Shown here piece after piece: positions 47,851 through 58,713 of a stretch of DNA of 64,000 bases (position 1 is the first letter of the stretch; each line of letters opens with the position of its first letter). Location: NCBI RefSeq assembly GCF_001659605.2, contig NC_035161.2, positions 34,319,191-34,383,190 on the forward strand. The letters run 5' to 3'. Made by a program: the position numbers and the translations under genes. The stretch comes from Manihot esculenta (Eukaryota; Streptophyta; Magnoliopsida; Malpighiales; Euphorbiaceae). Under the pieces are notes generated by a model. It ran no database searches. It was not told where the DNA came from and saw nothing but the letters and a program-made list of their open reading frames with translations.

Positions 47851-50542
47851 ATATTTCTCTCTTATTCTCTCAATCTATTCTCTTCTTCTCTCTCCTCTTA
47901 CTCTATTCTCTCTATTCTGCCTCTATCCTCTTATATTTCTCCTCTAATCCTTATTTACTAGTTCAACTCTCTATTAGGGTTCCTAAATCCTAACATTATG
48001 TTTCACTTAGGTGCATATGGTTTGCTCATTTTTTTAAAGAACTTACTAGAATTCCTGACAATGTGATCGTAGAGAATGCCTCTACTTCTATTAAACTCAC
48101 ATCCAACCTCTCTATTGTTGTCTAGTCAATTACAAATTAATGGCCTAGTAATTAAAAGAGTAAAAACATTGGCACATGCCTAAAGCTTTAGCAAATCCTT
48201 CAAATTCCAACAGTTTTAGTTTCAACCTTATTATGGTGGACTGATGCCAAGTTTTCCCAATTTAGTGAGATAAATGAAAATTTTTGCATAACCCTGCCTA
48301 GCTTACTTAACTGGCAGAAAATATACCTTTTTAACTTCTTTGAAATCCTGTTCAGCGCACAATATTAACTTCAAAATATTTATATAAAAATTTCCAATAA
48401 TTGACAAAAATTATTATTCTTTTAGAAAGTAATAAAAGTAATATTTTGAAAGAGAACAACCTTTTTTTGGCCTATTCCATTCTCACTCATTGAACTGGAT
48501 AAAATTGCCAAAATCAAAATGATCAGCAAATTGAGATGACTGTGCAAAGTATTGGGATTTTTTAGTTATTATCTTTAGGCCTAAATATGTGACTTACACT
48601 GTTTTGGAAGAAGTAGGGTAAAGTAAGGTTTTCTAAAGTATGGTTTTATGAGGTGAGATTTTTCATGGTTTTTAGATTTGAAAATTTTTTTCCTGTTTGG
48701 GCAGAAAAGAAGATTTTTTAAAGTATTTGGAGGTTTTCAAGAGAAAACAACCTCCAAAAACCTTACTTTAAAAACTTACCTTCTCCCAAACACATATCCA
48801 CGGTTTTTAAACCTTAAAAAACCTTCCATTACTTTAAAAAATCCCTTCCCAAACGGAAGCTTAAGTTCTTCTAATCAACTTCGGCCTTTTGTGTGTGAGG
48901 CTGCAAGCACTGTACCTGTGCACTTGGTTGCTTGTGAGCGTGTGCACACACATGCATGTGCTAGTGTTGTTCATGCACAATTGTATCAGTGGGATACTCT
49001 GCTCTAACTCCAACATAATCAAGTTTTTAGCTTCAGCAGCCCAAACCAAGTATAACTAATATTCTAACATTTCATTAAAGATGCCTGTGAAAATGGAAAT
49101 ATTCATTTGATTTGGAGGCAAACAATGCTTACCTTATCATAGCCACCCAATCTCATAACAGCTCTCCACAACCTTATCACCAAATGCAAACATTATTAGC
49201 CTAACTAGTTGTTTTTAGAAAAGATAATATAAAAGGAAAAACATTGAAAATCACTAAAAGCTTACTTCAGACAATTTAATCCCTCTCCATAGAATTTAGG
49301 AGGTTTGAACTCCATGCTCCTCTCCCTAAAGAAATTTTCAAGTTCCTTCATAAATGCCCATTGCTCCTCCTCTGCTCCTGACTCATTACCATCATGATCA
49401 TCATCCAAAAGAAATGAGTACTTTGAGCTTGAGTTGCCATTACTTTCAGGTGTAGCAATATCTGTTTTATCCTTTACGTTCTTCGATTCTCTCTTGTTCT
49501 CACGTTCAGTTTTGATGCTTGAAGATCCTGCATGAGGTGTAGCAGGTTCATTTTCCTCTATAGTAAGGGTGCCAGCATGATGTCCTGATTTATTTTCTGA
49601 TGCTTCAGAAGGTTCAACCTTAGCATCTGGAGTCGATTTATAAGTTTCAAGATGACATGTTGAAATGGTGGTGCCAACAATACTGCATGTTTTAGATTTG
49701 TAATCAGACGTTTCATTGGCTTCAGGTCTTCTCTCTGCAATAGGTTCAGTACCAGGCTTGAGCAAACCCCTTTCATCATCTAAAGGAATTGGGTAAGGAG
49801 AACCTTGTGAATGTTCATGTGAAACGGATTTCAACTCCACACTTTTATCACTAGCAGCTGCTCCAGTCTGATGCTGCTTTGGGCTTGACCGCAGGTTCAC
49901 ATCATTATCATTAGGGGCTGCCTCCACTTGAGGGCTGGTTTTCAATTCCACACTTCTATCATCACTTTCGACTGATTCAGTATGATGTTGTTTAGGACTG
50001 GATCTCAAGTTCACATCATTAGCATTAGGGGCCGCCTCAGCCTGAGGGTTTTGGGGACTAGTCTTCAACTCCATATTGTCACCATGGAGAACTGTTTCAG
50101 CCTGAGGTTGTTCAATATTGGTCCTCAACTCTTTACTGTTATCATTGGCATCTGTCACGGCCTGAGGTTGTTGAATATTGGCCTTGAACTCAGCACTGTT
50201 ATCATTTGCAGCGGCATGACACTGAGATTGTGGAGGATCGGTCACCATGTCATCAGTGAGGGCGGCCTCAGTCTGAGGTTTTTGAAGATTAGACTTCAAT
50301 TCCAAGCCATTATCACTGGAGGGTGTCTCAGAGTGAGAATGTTGTGGACTGGACTTCAATTCCACATTATTAACATGGGGGATAGCAGAGGGTTCATCTT
50401 GGTCCATGGGGACGGGATGGGTAGGAGAAGCATGGTCAAGTTGTTCTGCTGGAACAAGCTGTGATTCAATTGGCATGTCACTGGCTGGAGGATGAAGCAG
50501 CGGCCGAGCAGATTCATCCTCATTTTCTGTGGCATTGCCCAT
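41602..50542 (-). CDS. ARID domain plus HSP20-like (alpha-crystallin) nuclear protein, ARID3/5/6 type
   Basis: Twelve coding exons on the reverse strand: 49266-50542, 49133-49172, 47093-47145, 45909-45954, 44477-44569, 43132-43239, 42975-43026, 42797-42872, 42615-42681, 42477-42527, 41798-41890, 41602-41703; 2,058 nt, 685 aa. Residues 1-390 are low-complexity with about ten imperfect repeats of about 20 aa (VELKxSPQxPQAEAAxND). The ARID domain (about 395-485) reads FMKELENFFRERSMEFKPPK, FYGEGLNCLK, LWRAVMRLGGYDKV, CKLWRQVGESFKPPKTC, TTVSWTFRGFYEKALLDYER. A conserved linker (GSGRARRDAAARAMQGWHSQ, RLLGNGEV) precedes an alpha-crystallin domain (about 590-685) ending LFVRVPYEQSE. This matches Arabidopsis ARID5/ARID6, AT-rich DNA binders; ARID5 belongs to an ISWI chromatin-remodelling complex. 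A short leader intron is likely. Introns hold a LINE relic, a MITE-like repeat and an LTR-like stretch. All junctions keep frame. Confidence 0.93.
43360..43825. mobile_element. MITE-like inverted-repeat element in ARID intron
   Basis: The left side reads ATCATTTTTTAAGAAATCGA, CTATTTTTTGTTGTTTGATT. The reverse complement of the right side reads AGCATTTTCTATGAAAATGA, CTTATTTTCTATTGTTTGAT. The two arms agree over about 45 bases at roughly three quarters of positions, in an AT-rich, GAAAATATTTTCC-bearing context typical of a MITE family common in eudicots. Exact borders and target duplication were not resolved. The ORF inside is antisense noise. Confidence 0.45.
45500..45700 (-). mobile_element. 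LINE reverse-transcriptase C-terminal relic in ARID intron
   Basis: The reverse strand reads GKVYRTVFRP-like sequence, then TATGGGAGTGAATGTTGA (YGSEC with Trp changed to stop). About 25 bases later comes CACAAGATGAGTGTGGCCAA (HKMSVAK) and then a GDKMR-like remnant. In plant non-LTR elements these blocks occur in this order (FYRTxxRP...LYGSECW...HKMSVAEMRMLRWMCG...DKMRE) at the end of the reverse transcriptase. Frames are broken by stops and small indels, so it is inactive. It lies in the same transcriptional orientation as the host gene. Confidence 0.65.
47625..48000 (+). mobile_element. Possible LTR-like fragment with TATA box and (CT)n tract in ARID intron
   Basis: The stretch has CAGCAGTTACTAAG-type sequence, a TATA-like GCTATATAAGG (about 47759), GAGTCTTGTATGAACTATTC, then a CT microsatellite (about 47812-47850) and a pyrimidine-rich leader ending CTATTAGGGTTCCTAAATCC, TAACA. 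This is the layout of an LTR with promoter, R region and a 3' CA end. I could not find a matching 5-bp target duplication, so it may be another kind of promoter-like repeat. Confidence 0.35.
48690..48858. repeat. Inverted repeat with GTTTGGG/CCCAAAC ends in ARID intron
   Basis: CTGTTTGGGCAGAAAAGAAG ... GGAGGTTTT (48693-48736) is mirrored by AAAACAACCTCC ... CTTCTCCCAAAC (48744-48791), forming a near-complete hairpin. A further CCCTTCCCAAACGG at 48843-48856 repeats the terminal motif. This is MITE-like, but the borders are unresolved. Confidence 0.5.
49820..50380 (-). repeat. Intragenic minisatellite encoding about 20-residue repeats in the ARID protein
   Basis: About ten imperfect 54-63-base units in frame, each encoding a version of N-x-V/E-L-K/R-x-S-P-Q-x-P-Q-x-E-A-A-x-N-D. 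Two units near 49860 and 49980 share the block DVNLRSSPKQH. The repeat region accounts for roughly residues 58-245 and is predicted to be disordered and acidic/polar. Copy number is likely to vary between relatives. Confidence 0.8.
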
Positions 50543-52555
50543 TCTAATTTCTAAACGCTCAACAGATGGAAGGGAAAAAGTAAAAAAACAAAAAGGTAAA
50601 ACTCCAACGCTTATAAATAAATAAACAGAAGTTAGAGCGTCCAATGAAGCAACAGTTGAAAATCAGAAATAACCCTAGCTGATGATGTTGTTATTCCTTG
50701 AGTTGAAACCCTAATTTTTCGTCTGAGTTAGGTGAATAATAATGCTTAAAAAATGCAGAAATGTTGCAGAGGTGAATCTGATAGCTTTATTAAGAAGTAA
50801 CTGTATATCGAAAATTTGAAAAGAATGAGAGGCTAACCTGCACAGGAAAGGAAAAAAGACGATTCCAGTAGGAGGAAAGAAGCTTAGGTTTCAATGAAGA
50901 AGAAGAAGAAGATGAACCCTAATAGCATCTCCTTTCTGTCTCCGATTGATCGTCCATCCTAATTTAGTGCTGCTAATTCAACCGCTTTTTTCCGTTTCGG
51001 CAACATTTATTTCATTTTGTATATTTTCACCAATAAATAATTATTTTCTCGTTGTTTCTTGCCCATTGCCACGACATGAAAAAACGCCACGCCACCGCCA
51101 CGCGTATGATTGTTTGATGATTCACCAAAACGATGTCGGAACATGCGAAGCCTCTTCTTCTCAATATTGCCCATATAATATCGGATGTCAAATCCAGTGG
51201 GTCCATCGGCTTTCCTTTTGGGCCACTATTACTTGGGTTTTTGATTTTGTTTGGTAGGCCTAATGAGAATCAGAATCATATGGCATCCTCACTTCAAACA
51301 CGTGTTTTTTTTTTTAACGAGGTCTGTACAGATTCAGTTTAATGAGAATTATATACAAGATTCATTAATAATAAAAAAAATTAATAACATTATTATAATT
51401 AAAATAATATTTTATTTGCTTGTTTATGTAAATTTATTATACATTTATATTTTTGAGTGTCACAATTTTTATGTTTATAGAAAATGTGGTTTTTTTTTAT
51501 TTAATAATTTTCATAAAATAATTACTATACAAAAAAAATTGTATTATTTTATATAAATTTCTTATAATTTTATTTATTTTTAAAAAAATCTTTTTCAGGT
51601 AAAAAAAACATAAAGAAAAGAAATATAACTTTTATTCTCATTTAATTATTTTCCCTCTAATTTTTAAAAAATAAAGAATAAATGTACCCTTGTTTTAATA
51701 TATATATATATATAAACAATAAAAAATAAGTTTTTTCTTTTTATTTTATATTTATTTAAATAAAAAGATAAAAATAATAAAAGAAAAATATTATTTACTT
51801 ACTTTTTTTTTTCATTTCCCTTCGCGTTTATTTTTATTTAAATATTGCTTCCCTCTAGGAAATTTTCCAAACAAGCTGCAAGTGTTTCGGGGTATAGATG
51901 CGTATTTTTCTAATTTCTTTATTAGTTAAATATTGTGAGCGTGAGTGTAAAATAACATGAGGTGGCATGTCAGTTATAATTGAATTCGTGGCTAAAGCAG
52001 AAGAGTCCAAGTGTCGAAACGGGAGGACAGGAGTTGCTGTTAAAGAGTCATTTCTTTGTGATGAGGCTAGATCGAAATTGTGAGAGCCAATAAATTCAAG
52101 GCATATTTTACTTTGCAATTGCAGTTGCTGCTGCCTCCCAGACGATGTTGATTATGATTACAAAAGCCCAAAAGCAAAATTAATTTGTTGGATTCTCTGA
52201 TTTTTCCATTTTTAATATACAATCTGCCATTTGCAAACATAAACGTTGCTGCAACACTCAGATTTTTCTTTTAGGCAGAAGAATCATAAAAGTTATTTAA
52301 CACTAATTAAGCTCTCTCTCTCGATTGATTTGGGGCCTCTAGCTTAACTTTACTTTCTAATTCACTCTCAATCTCTCTGTGTTTGTGCATTTTCTCTCTT
52401 CTTGTTGGCTTATTTGCTCTTAATCCTTGCACTGTTTTGATGGCCTTGGCCTGGCTTCCTGCAAGTAACGTGGCATTCTAATCTTTCTCTTCTACCTTTT
52501 TGGCTTTTTAGGGGGGAAATAGAGAGATTTTGAGACCTAGGTAAAGTTTTTTTCT
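50543..52555. promoter_or_regulatory. Divergent intergenic region: ARID leader/promoter and PILS promoter/leader
   Basis: Leftward: a leader exon ending CCTGTGCAG with donor GTTAGCC (about 50836) and an acceptor near 50570 (CTGTTGAG) suggest an ARID leader intron; GAAGAAGAAGAAGAAGATG repeats lie at about 50898-50916. Rightward: the CT-rich leader (CTCTCTCTCGATTGATTTGG, CACTCTCAATCTCTCTG) at about 52313-52400 precedes the PILS ATG. The middle (51300-51850) is AT-rich with nothing recognised. Confidence 0.45.
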
Positions 52556-55500
52556 ATGGGGGTTGTGGATCTCTTCATTGCCTCACTAATGCCTGTTTTG
52601 AAAGTACTGCTGATTACTGCTCTTGGCTCATTTCTCGCAATTGATCGTTTCGATATTTTGGGAGTTGATGCACGAAAGCATTTGAATAATGTAAGTTTCA
52701 TCTTTTACAATGCTCTGCCTTTGCTTTTATTCGCTCTGCTGACATTGCACAGTAATCTGGTACTGTCCATGCCTGCCTAATAATTAGCTAATGCATGCAA
52801 GTATGGATTATACTCTTCTGATCGGTTTCTCATTTCTCTAAAATTTAGCTGCCTTGCCAGTCCAAAAATGGATCAAGTAATTAAGATTGACGTGATTATG
52901 CATTTTGACCCAAAAAAAGTATATATGCGTAAAAAAAAAATTATTTGAGTTCGAAGACTTCAAGTTTTGGTTAAATCATGTTTAATAAATTTAAAAGTGG
53001 TGGCCAATTAATGTTTTTCAAAGATAAATGTAGGGGTATGTGGTCGTATACCCCGTTATCATAGATGAAGAAAGTTGTATCTGAGCTTTCTATAAGGAAG
53101 TAGAGTGGGGCACAAATCTCAACTTTAGGTGGCAAAATTAACTTTTTGTTGGTCTTTCTCGTTCTTATGACACAAACATTTATGTATAATTATGATAATC
53201 AAGGAGGCTAACTCAGCACCCTTACCTTCCAATCTAATCAGGTTGTGTTTTTTGTCTTCAATCCGGCCCTTGTTGGTAGCAATCTGGCAAAATATATTAC
53301 ACTCAGAAGCATGGGCATATTGTGAGTTTGTTTTATGCAGAATTTTTGCTCGGGAGTGTCCATTTTCAGTTTGGCGTCATCTTTTTTCCTGAGAGTTGAT
53401 AATGAGCTTGGGTTAAATCATTTAGGTGGTTCATGCCATTCAATATTCTTCTCACATTTATCATTGGCTCCGTACTTGGATGGCTACTTATTAAAAGTAC
53501 CAAAGCTCCTAACGGTCTGAGGGGGCTTGTGTTAGGATGCTGTTCTGCAGGTGGGTTCTTTCTTTTCTTTTTTCTTTTTCTTCTTTTTCTTCCTTTCTTC
53601 CTTGTTAATGTATTTATGCAAGTTTTAAGCATCAATATGTCTTGCAATACGGCTAGTTATGAATCAGTGAATTCATTGACATAGGCATAAAGATTTAAAG
53701 TTATTGCCATAACGCCCTAATATGCTCTTACAGTGTGAGTCAATCTAAGTAAAGGTTATTATGATATAGAATTGATTTTTGAGGTTTCCAAACATCCGTT
53801 CTTCCCATCTCATTGAGGTTCTGCAATCTGTACTTATGTTAGCTAGTTGGTCTCCCTTCCTGGGATGGCAAACCATATGAACAGTTGCATTTTTGTCACA
53901 TCATATCCCAGTTCTCAGAATTAACCATGTGTTTGCAGCAGCTATGATTTTTTCTGCTTGATCTCTGACTAGGAAAAAAAAATTGTAGTACATAATGGTG
54001 ATGCTGATGTGAACAGGAAATCTGGGGAACATGCCTCTGATATTCATTCCTGCTGTATGTAAAGAAAGAGGTGGTCCATTTGGTGATGTTGATGTCTGTT
54101 ATACACATGGATTGGCATATGTTTCCCTCTCCATGGCAGTATGATTTTCTTGAATATATATTTTTTATTTCTAACTTGACTGTCTCATTTGATGTATATG
54201 TAGAGTTAAATTTTTACCATCGAAATTTCAGATTGGTGCTATCTACATGTGGTCTTATGTGTATAACATCATGCGCATATATTCAAGCAAGGACTGTGAA
54301 GTGCCCAAAGTGGAGGCCTTTGCTAAAGTTGCAAAGTCTCCTAGAGAAACACCTGAAAATCTTTCAAAAGTTTCCACAGGGCCCCTGCTTCCTTTACAAG
54401 GCCACTCACCAAATGAGGACCATATAGATCACTTTGAACTTGATTGCGCAATGTCTAAGCGGAAGGCAGAGGTAGTATAAAATGTCTGTGTTTCACTTCT
54501 TTGTTTGTCTTGTGCTTTGAGACCAACTTACTGATATGTTGTTTGCAATAGTTTCATTAAGATTTGTGAAAATCAAAGATTTTATAATCGTCTATTTTGA
54601 TATATTACTGTTATTATGTGCTTGACCTCTCACCTAGGTCTCTTTATTTCAGTGCCATGGATAAGTCTTGAGCATATCTTTGGAGAGAAATTACATGCAC
54701 AAATAAACTGCACACCAATTCAATTTTCGACAGGCTTGCACTCATGAATCTTGAATACTTTAGAAATCAAAATAGATAGATCTTCTTATAATTTTCATTT
54801 CACAAACCAACTTCTGACTGGAGGCACAGCACAGGGAACACCCAAATCTGAACTAGTAAATAAGTGGGATGCTTAGAGACAGTTTCACATGGTTACAAGG
54901 GTAAGAGCCAGTGGTTTGAGGTGCTTAAAGCGTGTATTTTGATAATTTTCATTTTTCTTCCAGTAATATTAATTGTTTTAGATGTGTGATGAAAATTAAT
55001 GTCTGAAACCTTCACTAGCAAGGTTTACATTTTGGTTTAAATTGGATATGAATATGAGTATATTATCCTACTTGCCCTCCTCCTCTCACTTTCTGAGGGG
55101 ATCTGTACAATATTACGCTGCAAACCTTCAAACATGTATAACTATTGATCTACTGGCTTATATTTTTTTTTTCTCTTATAATTTTCGGCTTTGTCATGTT
55201 CATTTTGAAGTTCTTAGGTAAGCTTATTATTAATAGTAATATTATTATTTTTACTACAAAGGAGGGGAAAGGAGCTCAAACTTGGGAACTTGCCCAAGTT
55301 GGGAGTGCACTTACTGCCAAACCTATGGGTGTTCTCTCATAGTTTTTTTGCTAGATTTGACTTCTCTTCATTTCCTTGAGCAGATTGTAATGTTGAGAGA
55401 TCATCATATTCTTGATGCAAATTTCGTGACAGGGATCATTTTTGGAAAGGATTAAGCAGAGCTTACAGGTTTTTACAAAAATCAACTTTAGAAGATTGCT

Positions 55501-56548
55501 TGCACCTTCAACATCTGGAGCGGTATGCTAATCTATTGTCTATAATTGAAATCAGTTATAGCTAGAAAAGGCCTTCTATTTTATATATGATATCATGGCT
55601 TAAAACCCTAAAGGAGATTATGCATATTAGATTTTCATAATAACTGCTGCGCAAATCATACAAACTACAAAGTTTAGATACCATATTAGCATCTTTTGCC
55701 AGTCTTTTTTTCTTCAGTATTTTGTTCATGTTGAACTCATCTGAAGTTTCTAGACTAACATACTTGGATATTCTATTTTCTAGCTGGTTGGATTTGTTGT
55801 TGGTGTCATACCTCAGTTCCGAAAAGCTCTAATTGGTGATAATGCACCTCTTCATGTGGTTCAGGATTCTGCATCTTTGCTTGGGTTAGTATCCTGTCAT
55901 GATGCTATAGAGATTTCCAACCAATATAAACTACAGCTTTAAGTTTCTGCTACTTAACATGTTTCCCTAGGATTCCTTTTTGTTGTGTGTCCGCAGAGAG
56001 GCTGCCATTCCAACTGTAACCTTGGTAGTGGGGGCAAATCTTCTTAAAGGTAATTACTAATTGCTCTGATTTTGGCAAGTCCATTTTAACTTTTTTGATT
56101 CTCATGCAGTCAAAGTTTATATGACTAACGCGAACCGGATGCTTTTCAGGTCTAAAAGGCTCTGAGGTCCAGCGCTCAGTCATCATAGGGATCATAGTGG
56201 TTCGGTATATTTTATTACCAATATTTGGGGTAGTGATTGTTAAGTCTGCAGTGCGCTTGGGATTGGTGCAGTCAAATCCACTGTATCAATTTGTTCTTTT
56301 GCTTCAATATGCACTTCCTCCAGCAATGAACATAGGTACGATATTCCAAGCGATTCTGAGAATTATTTATCTGCAAAATTGAGCTTTCAAAACGAACTTG
56401 AACATGGATTCTGAAATTTGCAGGTACGATGACCCAGTTGTTTGGAACTGGAGAGAGTGAATGCTCAGTGATTCTGCTATGGACTTATGCATTGGCCTCA
56501 ATTTCACTAACGCTCTGGTCAACATTGTTTATGTGGCTTGTGGGGTAG
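52556..56548 (+). CDS. PIN-LIKES (PILS) auxin efflux carrier family protein
   Basis: Ten exons: 52556-52690, 53242-53321, 53426-53550, 54017-54138, 54232-54471, 55433-55522, 55784-55884, 55997-56049, 56150-56335, 56424-56548; 1,257 nt, 418 aa. It is a hydrophobic carrier with two groups of about five spans around a central polar loop. Family blocks: MPVLKVLLITALGSFLA near the N-terminus, WFMPFNILLTFIIGSVLGW, GNLGNMPLIFIPAVCKERG, CYTHGLAYVSLSMAIGAIYM. The central loop is at about 167-240 (KVEAFAKVAKSPRETPENLS). Then follow RLLAPSTSGALVGFVVGVIP, IGDNAPLHVVQDSASLLGEA, AIPTVTLVVGANLLKGLKGS, and a C-terminal bundle ending STLFMWLVG. PILS proteins sit in the ER membrane and limit nuclear auxin signalling by sequestering auxin. 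The length and ten-exon pattern fit the family. Subgroup not assigned. Confidence 0.94.
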
Positions 56549-57309
56549 AATATTGACAATCTGGAGCTGCATTGTTATATCCCTATCTTCAAGTTGTTTG
56601 ATGTCAATTGCAGCTTTTGGTTAGGCATAAGAAATTTCCATGTGTTCCATCTTCTAGAATTTAATATAAATATAAATATGTATGTATTCCTTTTGCCAAA
56701 TTTACCAGAAATGTCCAAGCAATTTATATAAATGCAAATGGCACTGGCATGCATGTACAGTGTGGGGCAGTCGTCTTCAATGGAAATTCTCAAGTTTTTT
56801 CCCCTTTCTTTTCTATTTGCTTTATATTTTGATGGAATATTGGCTTTGAAGCTAATCAAACCTATCTTCTGGCATTAAAAATGCAAGTACCATCTATTTG
56901 CTAAATTTCAATCAATTACTTGGTCACAAGAAAGAAATAAAGGCATAGAAAATTGGATGAAAATAATGTATTTTTAGTTATTCATAAATCATAACAACTT
57001 ATCTCAAGTAACAATAACGGTAAGATGAACAGAAAATGGACAAGAAAATATAGACAATTGGCAAAGGCAGACCGATTTAGGCACAAGAAGTAGTAATTAA
57101 AGAAGGGCACATCATATTCTTACAAGAAAAAGAAAATTCTAAATGAATTTTGTTAGATTTTTATTTTTTTTAAATGAAAATTTTTAAATTAGAAAAGAAT
57201 TGAATTTTAAATAAAATTGTTTTTAAAAAATAAACTAATTGGATTAAATTAAATTTTTATAAAATTTTTTATTCCACGTGGAGGAAAGTGATTTGAGATA
57301 TGGAGTTTA

Positions 57310-57830
57310 GAACCTCCGCAAATCATCAGTCGATACCATACAGGGTAATATTGAAATGTTCAAATCGTATGAGCAGTAACTTGTTGATTATTGCTCAATT
57401 ATAAGAATCCCCCTTCAAATAATCTGAAACTTATGGTAAATTTCGTCAATATTTAATATTATTGATTTTTTTTTTCTAATTAAAACAAAAAGGAGGTTTT
57501 GCAAGCTCCGGCCGCTAATTCTTAGTGTCCAATCCATCTGAACAATAATATTTTAGCCTAATACCATTAATGGCTGGTCATGTTTTTACAAGCAAAAACA
57601 CAAAAAAGAAAAAAGATTGCAACGAACTAAATATCAAAGTAAAAAAGAAGATGATCCTACAATCTAAAAACTGCTGCTAATTTGCATAACGTTGCTGATC
57701 ATTAGCCAGTCGAATGGTATGAAAGGGTGCCCAAAATAGTTGCAACTTCCAGTTAATTCAGAAGCAGACATTTTCTTACTGTGACATCACCAATAACTAA
57801 AATTTTCATGCCACAAATGATGGTGTTAAG
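57310..57830. repeat. Left copy of a segmental duplication
   Basis: Blocks shared in order with the right copy include GAACAATAATA-TTT, ATCAATGGCTG-like, GATGATCC-ACAA, AAA-CTGCTGCT-ATTTGC, TTGCTGATCAT, TTCCAGTTAATTCA and AAAATTTTCATGCCACAAATGATG. By eye they agree at roughly 80 percent of aligned positions, with small indels. No coding potential is evident on either strand. Confidence 0.85.
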
Positions 57831-57845
57831 TTTTTGTTATAAGAA

Positions 57846-57900
57846 AAAGAAGGAAAGGAAAGTAAAGGAAAGGAAAGGAAAGGGAAAGGAAGGGAAGGGA
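57846..57900. repeat. (GGAAA)n purine repeat
   Basis: About ten GGAAA or GGGAA units forming a 55-base all-purine tract beside the duplicated block, in the 3' flank of DGAT2. Confidence 0.85.
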
Positions 57901-58059
57901 AGAAGGTGAAGGAGAATAATTATAAGAACAATTACCAAGATATATATTCTTGAAGTTAGGATGACATATCCTTGAATTAAGTAGACACTTAATCCCTCCT
58001 TAAAAAAATAATATTTTTCTTAATTTAAAGATAATATCCTTAATTGTCACACATTTCAT

Positions 58060-58682
58060 TTTAAGAATGCCTTGTTTGGATGATGTTTTTCATAGTTATA
58101 TAATGTATTGTTCTATAAATAATCATTATCGGAAAGACTATGATTTTTTATGATTAAATTACATGATTCTATAAAAATTTATAAATTATTTAAACACTAA
58201 AGTGGTGGTTTTGCATTGTTATAATAAATTTATTTCTTATTTTATCTCGTATAAGACCAATTTATTTTTACCGTAATTATTTACTTTAACTAATTAAATC
58301 AATTTCTTCGGTTTAATAATCACCCTCATTAATATATCATCTAAATATCCTATTATCATTAAATATTTAATATATTAAATACTTCTTAAAAAAAATTGGC
58401 CAGCTGTTTGTGAATTGAAATAAATATAAAATATATATTAAATTATTAAAAATAAAAATTAATGATTAAATTGTATGAAAAAAATGAATGAAGATATTTA
58501 AGTAATTTAATTATTATTTAGAGCAATACTACACAATCAAATTAAACAAATAATGGATATAAAACTATGATTAACTATGTAATTTTTGAAAATGTTGTAC
58601 AACACAATATATTATAAAAACAATATCATAGAAAACAAAATATTAATGAAATAATGACAAAACACCATCCAAACAAAGCCTA
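58060..58682. mobile_element. Possible MITE 3' of DGAT2
   Basis: GCCTTGTTTGGATGATGTTTT at the left and AAACACCATCCAAACAAAGCC-type sequence at the right are inverted repeats bounding about 600 bases of AT-rich DNA without ORFs. Ends with CTTGTTTGGATG motifs occur in several plant MITE groups. No target duplication was identified. Confidence 0.5.
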
Positions 58683-58713
58683 AATGATGAATATAAAACA
58701 TGAAATGCAAGTA

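Larger units (their letters stand above)
56549..58713. other. Converging 3' regions of PILS and DGAT2, with one copy of a duplicated block
   Basis: No gene is supported. About 57310-57830 is the left copy of a block that recurs at about 63550-64000. Just after it lies a (GGAAA)n-type purine repeat (57846-57900). 58040-58680 is AT-rich, with GCCTTGTTTGGATGATGTTTT at its start and CATCCAAACAAAGCC at its end (about 58068 and 58665-58680), possible inverted ends of a small MITE. Confidence 0.5.

Noticed and set aside
49982..50464. 160-codon forward ORF
   Set aside because: Antisense of the repeat-rich ARID exon; its periodic Leu/Arg pattern is the mirror of that repeat.
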